This document shows, piece after piece, positions 31,840 to 40,669 of a DNA stretch of 64,000 nucleotides. The notes under the pieces were generated by a model. The model was not told the origin of the DNA. It saw only the letters and a list, made by a program, of their open reading frames with translations, and did no database searches. How positions within the stretch are numbered: the stretch's first letter is position 1; every line of letters begins with the position of its first letter. Source of the stretch: an uncultured Collinsella sp. (GTDB lineage Bacteria > Actinomycetota > Coriobacteriia > Coriobacteriales > Coriobacteriaceae); assembly GCA_900762325.1 (NCBI GenBank), contig CAAFGG010000024.1:32392-96391 (forward strand), given 5' to 3'. Made by a program: the position numbers and the translations under genes.

Positions 31840-32871
31840 TTACAGTTCCACCACGGTGCCCAGCCCCGCCTCGACGGCGCGGTCGTAGGCGATTTTCGAT
31901 GCCGAAAGGTCCTGAACGGCGATGCCCGACGTATCGAACACCGTCACCTGTTCGTCATCCGAACGTCCCGTAGCCGTGCCGGCGATGACTTCGCCGAGCT
32001 CCGCTTTGATGTCCTCGGGCGTGATGGCACCCTCGGCAACCGGAATCTCCAGCTCGCCGGACGCGACCGATTGCTCGCGGTCGTCGACGTAAACAGCGGC
32101 ACGGGCGACAAGCGCCGAGGCGAGCTCCTGCTTGCCGGGCATGTCGGCACCGACGCAGGAGATATGCGCACCGGGGCGCACCCATGCATCGGGGATGATG
32201 GACTTGGTCGCAGGCGTGATCGTCACGATGATGTCGGCCTCTGCCGCGGCGCCTTGGCCGTCGGCCGTCGCCTCGATGGAATAGGTGGATGCCTCGCGAG
32301 CATGCTCGCAAGCGCCCAAGATATGGGCGACCTCGTCTCGCATGCGCTCGACGCGAGCCTCGGGCGCGGCATCGGAAACCGGCTCCCACACCTTGACCTC
32401 GCTCACTTTGGGACAGGCGGCGAGCACGCCCGCCACCATATAGGTGCTCATGTGGCCGGCACCCGCAACAAGCAGTTTGGACGCATCCGCCCGAGCCAGC
32501 CACTTGGCGCCGAGCGCAGCGGCAGCACCGGTGCGAAGTCCAGTGACGGCGGAGGCATTGAGCAGCGCCAACGGCTCGCCCGTCGCGTTGTCGCACAGCA
32601 GCGTAGTACCAAAGATCTCGGGGAGCCCCTTTTTGGGATTCTGAGAGAACCAGGCAGTGAGTTTGAGACCGAAGAGGCCGCTTCCCGCCAACTCGCCCGA
32701 GCGGATATCCATATCGGCCACGCCGGGTTCGAACTGCTCATATACCATCGGCCACGCAACACCCTTGCCCGTTGCCTTCTGGCGATATGCCTCCTCCACG
32801 GCAGCGATTGCATCCTCGATCGTCAGCACCTTGGAAACTTCCTCGGCCGAAAGCACCACCATCTGCCCCAT
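31840..32871 (-). CDS. ornithine cyclodeaminase / mu-crystallin family protein
   Basis: 343 residues. The NAD(P)-binding segment KLLVAGAGHMSTYMVAG is a Rossmann glycine motif, and GLKLTAWFSQNPKKGLPE with LRTGAAAALGAKWLA fits the substrate region. The family includes ornithine cyclodeaminase, ketimine reductases, alanine dehydrogenase and opine-like enzymes, so the reaction is undecided. Of two adjacent ATGs, the second has the better spacing to AAAGGAG. It is the first gene of a two-gene operon with the aminotransferase. Confidence 0.87.
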   Translation of the reverse strand: MGQMVVLSAEEVSKVLTIEDAIAAVEEAYRQKATGKGVAWPMVYEQFEPGVADMDIRSGELAGSGLFGLKLTAWFSQNPKKGLPEIFGTTLLCDNATGEPLALLNASAVTGLRTGAAAALGAKWLARADASKLLVAGAGHMSTYMVAGVLAACPKVSEVKVWEPVSDAAPEARVERMRDEVAHILGACEHAREASTYSIEATADGQGAAAEADIIVTITPATKSIIPDAWVRPGAHISCVGADMPGKQELASALVARAAVYVDDREQSVASGELEIPVAEGAITPEDIKAELGEVIAGTATGRSDDEQVTVFDTSGIAVQDLSASKIAYDRAVEAGLGTVVEL

Positions 32872-33088
32872 CATCGCTCCTTTCAGCGAAAGCTTTACGT
32901 TGCTTCACTGTACGGTTTAGTAACGATGCCGCCAAGGATCATTTCTTGTTGGAATCTACAACGATTTTTGATCTGATTTTTCCATCTATCAGCAGGTATT
33001 TGAACTATTTATCGCATCAAAGGCATACGGATGTGCGATTATCCTATTTATACCTGTACTTATTGTATTGATTTACAAGGTGATGTTG

Positions 33089-34270
33089 ATGCTATACACC
33101 ATCTCGGACTTCTCACGGGAATATGAGGGCTCGGTCCGTCTAATCGCCGGCAGCGATGGCGTCTCGTGTGCCGTCTCTGGCGTCGGGATCCTCGATTATG
33201 AACTCATGCCCGGCCTCAAGAGCAAGTACCAGCGCGTCAACTTCAGCTCAGACGAGATCGTCCTCAGCACCTTCCTCTATGCGAAGGACGACCCGTACCT
33301 CATCACTGAAGCCGTGAAATACCTCGTCGCCAAGGGGACGAGCGGTCTCCTCATCAAAAACGTCCTGCACATCCCGATTCCCGACCAAGCCATCCGCTAC
33401 GCCAACGCGCGGCACTACCCGGTCTTTCTCACGACCGACGACTCACTGTTCTTTGATAGCGTCATCTATGAGGTCAAACGGCATATCGAGCAGCTCGCGT
33501 CCATCGACTTCGCACAGCGCGAGATCGATGCCCTGAGGACAGATGTATCGCCCGAGTCCATCTGCCGACGCATCCGAAGCCTCAACCCGTCATTTCTGGA
33601 CGAAGCGGTCGCCCTGTTCGTATCGTTTGCAGAACCCCTCGACCCGCGTACGTTTTTGCAAATCGAACGCCTCTGTGCAAAATCGACTCTCGCCGGATGC
33701 CACAACATGTTGGCACCCTATGACGGAGGTTTGTTATTCGTAGCGACAAGCGACTCGGAGCAGACGCTCGATGTGGAGCGAATCGTGCAGGCGCTCACGG
33801 AGCTCATCGAGGCTAGCGGTATCGATGGCGGAGCGGAAGGGCTCGGCATCAGCGATATTCTGTTTGGAGACGAGGCGGTGGCGCAGGCGATCTCGCAGGC
33901 GATTTACGCACAGTGCCTATCTTGTCAACGAGCCGAGGGTCCCGTCCGCTATACGCAGCTCGGCATCCTGAGAACCGTGATGCCTTTTGCGGAAACCCCG
34001 GAGATGCGATCGTTCTCGGAGGCGATTCTCTCGCCGATACGCGAGCACGACAGTGAGCATGGCAGCGAGCTGGAATCCACGCTCGCCGCATTCATCGAGA
34101 ACGACCGACGTATCGAGCGAACCGCCAAGCAGACTGGCCAGCACCCGAACACGATTCGATATCGCCTCGATAAGGTGACAGCCCTCACCGGACTGAGCTA
34201 CAAATGCGCCCCGGAGATGGAGCAGCTGTCGCTCGCCTACGCCATCGAACGCGCTCGCTCGCTTCAGTAA
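33089..34270 (+). CDS. PucR family transcriptional regulator
   Basis: 393 residues. The N-terminal PucR domain has LMPGLKSKYQRVNFSSDEIV and TSGLLIKNVLH; the C-terminal helix-turn-helix is RTAKQTGQHPNTIRYRLDKV. PucR proteins usually activate nitrogen or amino-acid use genes. It is divergent from the aminotransferase / cyclodeaminase pair across an AT-rich 210-bp gap and probably controls it. The ATG chosen has AAGGTG six bases upstream; a TTG seven codons earlier overlaps that site. Confidence 0.9.
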   Translation: MLYTISDFSREYEGSVRLIAGSDGVSCAVSGVGILDYELMPGLKSKYQRVNFSSDEIVLSTFLYAKDDPYLITEAVKYLVAKGTSGLLIKNVLHIPIPDQAIRYANARHYPVFLTTDDSLFFDSVIYEVKRHIEQLASIDFAQREIDALRTDVSPESICRRIRSLNPSFLDEAVALFVSFAEPLDPRTFLQIERLCAKSTLAGCHNMLAPYDGGLLFVATSDSEQTLDVERIVQALTELIEASGIDGGAEGLGISDILFGDEAVAQAISQAIYAQCLSCQRAEGPVRYTQLGILRTVMPFAETPEMRSFSEAILSPIREHDSEHGSELESTLAAFIENDRRIERTAKQTGQHPNTIRYRLDKVTALTGLSYKCAPEMEQLSLAYAIERARSLQ

Positions 34271-34288
34271 GCCCACCCCACCTTGAGG

Positions 34289-34999
34289 TTAGGAACGGCG
34301 GGCACGGAGCTTTTCGTAGCCGTCGGCGAAGAAGGCGACCGTGGCGGCGTCGGCCTCGGCGGCGTCCGTCTCGGTTGCGGGGACCACGCCGTGCTCGTCG
34401 CTCACCAGGAACAGCGCGCCCTTGAGCTGAGCGGGGATGTCTACGCGCGTGACCGGGATGCCCTTGGTCTGGGCCAGCTGTTCGATGAGCGTCGCCGTGC
34501 CGCACAGGCGCTCGTCCGCCGGCGCCACAAAGGCCAGCTCGCCGTCGTTGACGGCAGCAAGCAGCTCGGGCGCCACGCCGGTTTCGTCGGCCTCGGAACG
34601 GGCCTCGGCAGAGCGGGCACGCAGCGCCTTGGCTGACGTATCGGCGAGCGGCTCGTACTCCCCCACTGTCATGGCGGCGTTGCCGTTGATGTCGATCACC
34701 AGCATGAGTACGCCGTCGTGCGCGGTATAGTCGCCCTCGGCTAGCGACCACTCAACGTGTTGCTTGGCCCAGCTGAGCATGTTATGGGTAAGCGGCTCGC
34801 CCTGCACCAGACGCTCGGACAGTGCACGGATGTGGCGGTTGAGCATGGGCACCTTTTTATTGGACATGCGCCAACGGCAGACAAGCGCGGGCTTGTCGAG
34901 CGTGAACTTCTCGACCGCCTCCTGATTGGCGCAAAAGTCCTCGTACGCACGCTGATCCTCGGCATTGCCAAACAGCTCGGCATCATCAATCTGGGGCAT
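34289..34999 (-). CDS. protein of unknown function
   Basis: 236 residues, soluble and acidic; no signal peptide, membrane segment or metal motif. It includes LVCRWRMSNKKVPMLNRHIR and HDGVLMLVIDINGNAAMTVG. The alternation of beta-rich parts suggests an alpha/beta domain, perhaps distantly like SseB, but I do not recognise it. The start is the ATG with AAAGG seven bases upstream; upstream ATGs are too close. It is downstream of the purH terminator and convergent with the PucR gene. Confidence 0.7.
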   Translation of the reverse strand: MPQIDDAELFGNAEDQRAYEDFCANQEAVEKFTLDKPALVCRWRMSNKKVPMLNRHIRALSERLVQGEPLTHNMLSWAKQHVEWSLAEGDYTAHDGVLMLVIDINGNAAMTVGEYEPLADTSAKALRARSAEARSEADETGVAPELLAAVNDGELAFVAPADERLCGTATLIEQLAQTKGIPVTRVDIPAQLKGALFLVSDEHGVVPATETDAAEADAATVAFFADGYEKLRARRS

Positions 35000-35040
35000 G
35001 GTCATACCTTTCGTGTTAGTCATTCCGTCCTCTTATACCA

Positions 35041-35075
35041 AAAAGACGGCCCTCCAAACGGAGCAGCCGTCTTTT
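35041..35075 (-). terminator. intrinsic terminator of purH
   Basis: AAAAGACGGC / GCCGTCTTTT with inner CTCC-AAAC-GGAG, and TTTTT in the minus direction. It lies about 170 bp past the purH stop; the nested palindrome at 35148-35242 is in between. Confidence 0.88.
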
Positions 35076-35147
35076 GCAGAGATTATTTTGACGATATGGT
35101 CAGGCGACCGAACAGTTTAATGGGATAGAGAAACAACCCATTAAGGG

Positions 35148-35242
35148 TTTTCCAAGTGCCCGAGATTGCCCCGAAAGAGGAGCGCCGCGTACTAAATGTA
35201 CGCAAGCGACGGTTTGAGGGGCAAGGTCGGGTGCTTGGGAAA
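35148..35242 (+). repeat. nested structured element, copy A (purH 3' region)
   Basis: Outer arms TTTCCAAGTGCCCGA and TCGGGTGCTTGGGAAA pair with three G-U pairs when read on the plus strand. Next come conserved unpaired GATT and AAGG, a second stem GCCCC / GGGGC, and a centre GCGTAC-TAAAT-GTACGC. It is homologous to the element at 55135-55229: an A-T pair in the outer stem here is G-C there. On the minus strand the G-U positions become A-C mismatches. Confidence 0.75.
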
Positions 35243-35246
35243 GCCT

Positions 35247-36854
35247 CTAGTGCCTAAAATGCCTGGCTCCGGTGAAGACCATCGCAATGCCATGCTCGTT
35301 GCAGGCCTGGATGCTCTCGTCGTCGCGCTTGGAGCCGCCAGGCTGAATGATGCAGGTCACGCCGTGCGCGGCAAGCACGTCGACGTTGTCGCGGAACGGG
35401 AAGAACGCGTCGCTTGCGCAGGCAAAGCCGCCCTTCTCCACGCCCTCGCGTTCGCAGAAGTCCTCGGCGCGCTCACAGGCAAGCAGTGCAGAGTCAACGC
35501 GGTTGGGCTGACCCGGGCCCATGCCAATGCCGGCCTTACCCTTGGAGACCAAGATGGCGTTGGACTTGACGCCCTTACAGACCTTCCAGGCAAACTCGAG
35601 CTCGGCCATCTCGGCGTCGGTGGGCTTGCGGTCGGTGGGGAACGTAAAGGTCGCGGGATCCTCGGTCACGTGGTCGACCTCCTGCACCAGCATGCCGCCG
35701 TCGATGGAGCGCAGCTCCACTTGGGCACCGTGGTCCACGCCGCCGGTAGCCAGCACGCGCAGGTTGGGGCGCTTGGCCATGCGCTCGAGCGCCTCATCGG
35801 TGTAGCTCGGGGCGATGATGACCTCGACGAACTGCTTGTTCTGGTCGGCGAAGTGCTCAACCAGCTCAAAGGGAACCTCGCGGTTGCAGGCGATGATGCC
35901 GCCGAAGGCGCTCTTGGGATCGCAGGCGAAAGCGCGGTCGTAGGCGGCCGTGATGTCCTCGGCAACGGCGGAACCGCAGGGGTTCTGATGCTTGAGGATC
36001 ACGCAGGCCGGCTCGTCGAACTCGCGGACCAGGTTCCAAGCGGCGTCGGCATCCAGATAGTTGTTGTAGCTGAGCGGCTTGCCCTGGATCTGCTCGGAGC
36101 CCACGAGCGGGAACTGCGAGCTCGCGGTGTTCTCGCAGCCCTCGGCAAAACGATAGACCGTGGCCTTCTGCTGTGGGTTCTCGCCATAGCGCAGGTCGTC
36201 GACCTTTTCCAGCGAAATCTCGAGCTTGGCAGAGGTGTCCGCCACGTCGCTTGCCTGGGCGGCAAGCCAACGGGAGATAGCCGTATCGTAGGCGGCGGTA
36301 GTCTGGTAGACCTTCACCTGCAGGCGACGACGGGTGGCAAGCGTGGTGCAGCCGCCGGTCTCGCGCATCTCGGCAAGGACAGCGTCGTAGTCGGCCGGGT
36401 CAGAGATGACGGTAACGCTCGCAGCGTTCTTAGCGGCGGAGCGCAGCATGGAGGGACCGCCAATGTCGATGTGCTCGATGGCGTCCGCAAAGGTGACCTC
36501 GGGGTTGGCGACGGTCTTCTCGAACTCGTACAGGTTGACGACGACCAAGTCGATCAGCTTAATGCCGTGCTGAGCGGCCTCCTGCATGTGCTGCTCGGAA
36601 TCGCGGCGGGCCAGCAGCGCGCCGTGAACCTTGGGGTGCAGGGTCTTAACGCGGCCGTCCATCATCTCGGGATAGCCCGTGAACTCCTCGATGGGGGTTA
36701 CGGGAACGCCCGCGTCCTCGATGGCACGAGCCGTGCCGCCCGTAGAGATGATCTCGACGCCAAAGTCATCGACCAGCGTCCGTGCGAAATCGACGACACC
36801 CGTTTTATCGGTAACCGAGATCAACGCGCGTGCGATCTTCACATCAGATCCCAT
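35247..36854 (-). CDS. purH: bifunctional AICAR formyltransferase / IMP cyclohydrolase
   Basis: 535 residues, full length. The N-terminal MGS-like cyclohydrolase domain starts [18 protein letters not shown]; the transformylase domain has the catalytic KHQNPCGSA stretch. It performs the last two steps of IMP synthesis. GGAGG precedes the ATG. It is transcribed alone; no other purine gene is in the window. A weak inverted repeat, CATTGA / TCAATG, about 90 bp upstream might be part of the promoter. Confidence 0.97.
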   Translation of the reverse strand: MGSDVKIARALISVTDKTGVVDFARTLVDDFGVEIISTGGTARAIEDAGVPVTPIEEFTGYPEMMDGRVKTLHPKVHGALLARRDSEQHMQEAAQHGIKLIDLVVVNLYEFEKTVANPEVTFADAIEHIDIGGPSMLRSAAKNAASVTVISDPADYDAVLAEMRETGGCTTLATRRRLQVKVYQTTAAYDTAISRWLAAQASDVADTSAKLEISLEKVDDLRYGENPQQKATVYRFAEGCENTASSQFPLVGSEQIQGKPLSYNNYLDADAAWNLVREFDEPACVILKHQNPCGSAVAEDITAAYDRAFACDPKSAFGGIIACNREVPFELVEHFADQNKQFVEVIIAPSYTDEALERMAKRPNLRVLATGGVDHGAQVELRSIDGGMLVQEVDHVTEDPATFTFPTDRKPTDAEMAELEFAWKVCKGVKSNAILVSKGKAGIGMGPGQPNRVDSALLACERAEDFCEREGVEKGGFACASDAFFPFRDNVDVLAAHGVTCIIQPGGSKRDDESIQACNEHGIAMVFTGARHFRH

Positions 36855-37119
36855 GCAGTCCTCCTGTCTGGTACGCCGCCGTGCTCTGTGAGTCGGTGAT
36901 ACGTCGATCTGCAGCGCTCGCGCAGCGGCATTGAAAATACTGATTCAATGTAGCGCATCGAGCGCATCGATGCACCCCGCAACGGGCGCATGTGCAGAAA
37001 AAGTTTGCGCGCGGAGGGGATGGGCACGGTGAGTTCATGGAACACAGGGGCACCATAATTAGATGCCAATAGCGTGGTAGAACTGTGCTCGATATGCATC
37101 CGCAAAAGAAAGAGGCACC

Positions 37120-37761
37120 ATGGTCTCGCGGGTTCTCTACCGACCGTTTGATACCGAAGACTTCGACGCCATCGCGCTGATTCTGCAGCAGCTTTGGCAT
37201 AACAATTCGGATAACGATGAGTACAACCGCCTTGAGGCCGCGTGCGACCTCGCCTATTGCCTTTCGTCATCGACGTTTTCGCAGGTTGCCGTAATCGACG
37301 GTCAGGCGCGTGGCATTTCGCTCGCGCGTGCGGGACAGAGCTCCGGCGCCACCGTTAAGGAACATTGGATGGATACCGAACGCGCGCTGCTATCGCAGAT
37401 GCGTGAGCTGGAGCCTGATGCCTGCGCCGAGTATCTCTCGTTTGTGCGTGCAACCATCCGAACCAACAACCGCCTGCTCGAGAGCAGCCCGTTGCCGCAC
37501 GACAACGAAGTCACGCTGCTCGCCGTCGATCCCGATGTCCACGGCCTGGGTGTAGGCTCAGTGTTGCTCGATGCCGCGGTCTCGTACCTGTCCTCGCGCG
37601 GGGCGACAAGGGCGCACCTGTACACCGACTCCAACTGCTCGTGGAAGTTCTACGAGTTGCACGGCTTTAAGCGCACGGCCACGCACCGCGCCAACCGCGA
37701 AGAGCGTCGTCACGACATGCCGCGTGAAAGCTTTCTCTACGAACTCGACCTAACAGCCTAG
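37120..37761 (+). CDS. GNAT family N-acetyltransferase
   Basis: 213 residues. The acetyl-CoA binding region is EVTLLAVDPDVHGLGVGSVL (motif A, V-x-x-x-x-x-G-x-G-x-G/A) with SNCSWKFYELHGFKRTATH as motif B. The substrate is unknown. AGAGG precedes the ATG. It is divergent from purH and followed by two REP-like units. Confidence 0.88.
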   Translation: MVSRVLYRPFDTEDFDAIALILQQLWHNNSDNDEYNRLEAACDLAYCLSSSTFSQVAVIDGQARGISLARAGQSSGATVKEHWMDTERALLSQMRELEPDACAEYLSFVRATIRTNNRLLESSPLPHDNEVTLLAVDPDVHGLGVGSVLLDAAVSYLSSRGATRAHLYTDSNCSWKFYELHGFKRTATHRANREERRHDMPRESFLYELDLTA

Positions 37762-37778
37762 CCCAAGCAGCCACACCT

Positions 37779-37846
37779 GGTCATTTAAGAACGTCCCCAA
37801 TGACTGATCCCCAACAACCAGTCATTTAAGTCTGTCCCCAATGAGT
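37779..37846. repeat. two tandem REP-like AGTCATT units
   Basis: Unit 1 (37779-37805) has arms GGTCATT / AATGACT and, on the minus strand, loop GGGGACGTTCTTA, almost identical to 13647-13673. Unit 2 (37820-37846) has the same stem but loop GGGGACAGACTTA. Here both units are in the same orientation, unlike the inverted pairs elsewhere. They follow the GNAT gene directly. Confidence 0.75.
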
Positions 37847-37886
37847 GGCCTAGGGGGTTTGTAGATAGCCCTGGTCAAGAAACATC

Positions 37887-38084
37887 AAATATGAGTACTG
37901 TTACCTTTTTAGTAGCAGCGATTTGGGGCATTTTTGATGCTTATAGGCATGACGACCAGCTGCACGAGCTGACATAACTCCCCAAATGTTCAATAAAATG
38001 GGCTCCTAACGAGAAGTACTCTCATTAGGAGCCCATTATTATGTGCAAACATATGTGACCAACGCAGCAACAGTACTCATATTT
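37887..38084. mobile_element. 198-bp element with perfect 16-bp terminal inverted repeats (MITE candidate)
   Basis: AAATATGAGTACTGTT at 37887-37902 recurs inverted at 38069-38084. Inside, ATTTGGGG / CCCCAAAT forms a second pair and a 13-bp stem AATGGGCTCCTAA / TTAGGAGCCCATT (37997-38037) a third. It is far more AT-rich than its surroundings and holds no frame of note. No target-site duplication is evident by eye. The 13-bp hairpin could also act as a weak terminator for the GNAT gene. The remaining 130 bp to 38213 show nothing. Confidence 0.5.
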
Positions 38085-38213
38085 GGCATTTTTTGTCCAC
38101 TGCCCCTTGCGCGAAGGTCCTCAGCGGAAAGTTTGACCCGTTTCGATGCACAAAAATGGGATGAATCTTCCCTGGCAACCGCCCAGAAAGATCCACCCCA
38201 AAGCAAGCGCTCG

Positions 38214-40160
38214 CTAGAACGTTCCGCCGCCGCCTCCGCCGACGCCGCCACCGCCGCCACCGGAAAAGCCGCCGCCGCTGCCGCCGCTCGAGCTATCGGA
38301 ACTCGAAGCCAGCTCGCGGATGGTCTCGTGGTACACATCGTTGAACGAATCGAGCGGGGACTCGTTGCCGTAGTGATGGTAATACCACCAGTAGCAGGGG
38401 TAGTTGTCGTAGAAATCGTCGCTGTTGCGCAGGTCCGCAGGCACGGCCTCGGCCAGCTGTCGCAGCACTTCTTTCGAAACGCCCAGGGCAACGCCCATCA
38501 CCAGCAGTTTGTTCCACAAGATCAGGTCGCTGGGAATGGCCTCCTTCAGGCGCGTAAAGTCCTCAAGCCAATGCTTGAGCGCCTTGCAGCGAGCCGCCAC
38601 CTCGGCGCCCTCCGGCGTGTAGCGGCGGAAGGTGCAGCTCAGGACAAAGCCCACGATCGTGACGGGAATCGAGATCATAGCGGCGCCGACGTTGGCGTCC
38701 GCAAAGTCGGTATAGATCAGAGAGCCCAGAATGCCAAAGACAATGATGATGCCGAGAACCAAGCCGGCAACCAGGGCGATGGTGCCGTCCGAGGCGATAA
38801 ACTCGCGCGCCTCCAGCTTGCCCTTAACCGTGCTCTGATAGTCCTCGAGCTTGTCGCCAACAGATGTGGTGCGCTCGCTAGCGTACTCCTCCAGCTCGCT
38901 AAACGTGCGCGAACGGACTCCGTCCTTATCGGGCTTAACGCCGGCGAAGAAGACCTTGAGCACATCGCGATCGATGCCGTCCTTCTTGGCAGCCTTCCAG
39001 GCCTCGTCGGTCACTGTGATGCGATACGTCTGCTCCTCTTTTTCGCGACGGAGCAGACCCTTCTTCTTGGTCTCGGTCGCTTCTTCCAGCTTGATCACGC
39101 GGTCGTCGGTGAGCTTCATAAGCGTGGCGATATATGCCTGATCGGGCACGTCGTTCCAGCTCATGAGAGCTGCAAGCACCGCGGGATGGTCGGCCGAGGG
39201 CACATCGCGGAAGTACTCGTCCTGGAAGAGCGGCTTGGGCCTGGGCCTGCGCAGCTTAAGCATCACGATCACACCGGTATAGGCAACCGCCACGACAACA
39301 CACGCCACGGCAATCGCGCCGGCAACCGCACGCGCGTGCTCACGGCGAGCGTTGGCCTCGTCGGCCCATTCCTTCTCTTCGCTCAGAATCGTCGACATGC
39401 GCTTTTCGCCCGAGACGGCAAGCTGCGGCACCCAGTCGCTGGGGAAGGCGATGCGTGCCTCGGCGAATTCGCCCTCATGCACGCAGGGAATGGTATAGGT
39501 GACCATGGGCTCGTCCGCATCGAGCGACACGTCGCCCGTCAGCGGGCCGTGGCCCCATGCGCGGAAGTTATCGCCCTTGACGGCAGCCGTCCCGGCAGCG
39601 GCATTTGCAAAGTAGACTTCCATCTCGACGTCATCGGAGTCCGCAGACCAGCCGTCACCCACAAATTTCCAGTAGAGCTCGGCGGTATCGGCCCAGTTCA
39701 TAACCGCACCGGTCATGGAATAACTCACGTAGTAGATTGCGCTGTCGCCGCTCTCGTGGGGGCTGAACACCTTAATCTTTACGCCGTCGTCGGACTGTTC
39801 CACCGTGTAAACGCCGTCGTCGCCTTTGTTTGCGCTGTCGACCTTGTTAAACGCAGTGTCGCCTTCCTCGACGCTCAGCACATTGACGACCACCGAGCCG
39901 CCTTGCTGGTTAGAGCCTGTATTGATATCCCAATACACGCCGTTGATGTCGTCGTCGAAATCGAACTGGCGTCCCTCGACAACGGTCAGTGAACCATCGG
40001 CCTCAACCGTGGCGCCGATGTAGGTTTGGCTCATGGAGTAGCCGTCGGCGTGCGCGACGGCAGGCAGCAGCAACAACGCAAGCGCGACGAGTGCGCAGAC
40101 GGAAGCGAACCGCGCAAACAGGCGGCGCTGCCGACAGGGCTGGGCAACGGGGGCGTTCAT
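38214..40160 (-). CDS. DUF2207-type membrane protein with Gly-rich C-terminus
   Basis: 648 residues. A signal peptide (FARFASVCALVALALLLLPAVAHA) is followed by an external beta-rich DUF2207 domain (QTYIGATVEADGSLTVVEGR), one helix near residues 270-290, a cytoplasmic region, two further helices near 460-515, and a C-terminus of Ser then Gly runs (GGGGGGVGGGGGGTF), typical of YbbC/DUF2207 proteins. The function of the family is unknown. The ATG is chosen with AAAGGA seven bases upstream. Confidence 0.88.
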   Translation of the reverse strand: MNAPVAQPCRQRRLFARFASVCALVALALLLLPAVAHADGYSMSQTYIGATVEADGSLTVVEGRQFDFDDDINGVYWDINTGSNQQGGSVVVNVLSVEEGDTAFNKVDSANKGDDGVYTVEQSDDGVKIKVFSPHESGDSAIYYVSYSMTGAVMNWADTAELYWKFVGDGWSADSDDVEMEVYFANAAAGTAAVKGDNFRAWGHGPLTGDVSLDADEPMVTYTIPCVHEGEFAEARIAFPSDWVPQLAVSGEKRMSTILSEEKEWADEANARREHARAVAGAIAVACVVVAVAYTGVIVMLKLRRPRPKPLFQDEYFRDVPSADHPAVLAALMSWNDVPDQAYIATLMKLTDDRVIKLEEATETKKKGLLRREKEEQTYRITVTDEAWKAAKKDGIDRDVLKVFFAGVKPDKDGVRSRTFSELEEYASERTTSVGDKLEDYQSTVKGKLEAREFIASDGTIALVAGLVLGIIIVFGILGSLIYTDFADANVGAAMISIPVTIVGFVLSCTFRRYTPEGAEVAARCKALKHWLEDFTRLKEAIPSDLILWNKLLVMGVALGVSKEVLRQLAEAVPADLRNSDDFYDNYPCYWWYYHHYGNESPLDSFNDVYHETIRELASSSDSSSGGSGGGFSGGGGGGVGGGGGGTF

Positions 40161-40273
40161 AGGCACATCCTTTGTCTGTGGTACCAGTAGCGTCATTGTC
40201 CCACGTTTGCGGGTTCATGTAACGAACATCTAGGTCAGCGGAGCGTCAAAACGGGACAAAAGTCACACCCGCG

Positions 40274-40306
40274 GCCGGCACCTGGGGACGTTCCTTATCT
40301 GCCGGC
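40274..40306. repeat. REP-like palindrome, GCCGGCA unit
   Basis: GCCGGCA, loop CTGGGGACGTTCCTTATC, TGCCGGC: 33 bp, the same length and loop core as unit 1 at 6127-6159. A degenerate second unit (TGCCGG ... GGGACACTCC ... CCGGCA) shares its right arm and runs to about 40343. Confidence 0.75.
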
Positions 40307-40498
40307 AATCTGGGACACTCCTTGGCATAGCCCGCTCCGGCAATAGATACCACTTCATAGCTCCATCACAGGTGTAGCGGCTTTGTGTGGGCGCGGCATG
40401 CGCTGATTGAGCCGCCAGTTGAGGGGCATAAAGCAGTTGAGCGAAAACGGTTTGCCCCTTTGCCGTCCGCTTGAGGATCATGTCCCCCTTTTCCGCGG

Positions 40499-40532
40499 AA
40501 ACCCCGGCAGTTGCGAAGAGCTGCCGGGGTTT
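40499..40532. terminator. strong terminator-like hairpin in a 500-bp intergenic region
   Basis: A perfect 12-bp stem AAACCCCGGCAG / CTGCCGGGGTTT. The 40161-40669 gap between the divergent DUF2207 and gluQRS genes holds no convincing gene, so this hairpin ends no annotated transcript; it may close a small RNA from 40310-40500 or isolate the gluQRS promoter. GGGGCA / TGCCCC (40433-40458) is a further weak hairpin. Confidence 0.6.
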
Positions 40533-40656
40533 CTGTCGTTTGAGGGCTAGATTGATTGACGACGATTAAGGCGCCGAGCCGGTGGTCCGGCACGCGCAAC
40601 GTGTGGCCTCAGCAACTTGCAGGCCACGGCAGCGTCTCCCCCACCACGCCCCGCGC

Positions 40657-40662
40657 TATACT
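40657..40662 (+). promoter_or_regulatory. -10 box suggesting leaderless gluQRS transcript
   Basis: TATACT lies 8 bases before the ATG at 40670, so transcription would begin at or within a base or two of the start codon. No Shine-Dalgarno sequence is present. A good -35 is not evident. Confidence 0.4.
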
Positions 40663-40669
40663 CGTCCGC

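Noticed and set aside
34289..34999. Assignment of the unknown protein as SseB
   Set aside because: Only a faint resemblance at the C-terminus; I could not support the family call from motifs.
40263..40481. A 72-codon minus-strand frame with GGGGG before its ATG
   Set aside because: The frame crosses a REP-like unit and has no recognisable domain; spacing to the G-run is only two bases.
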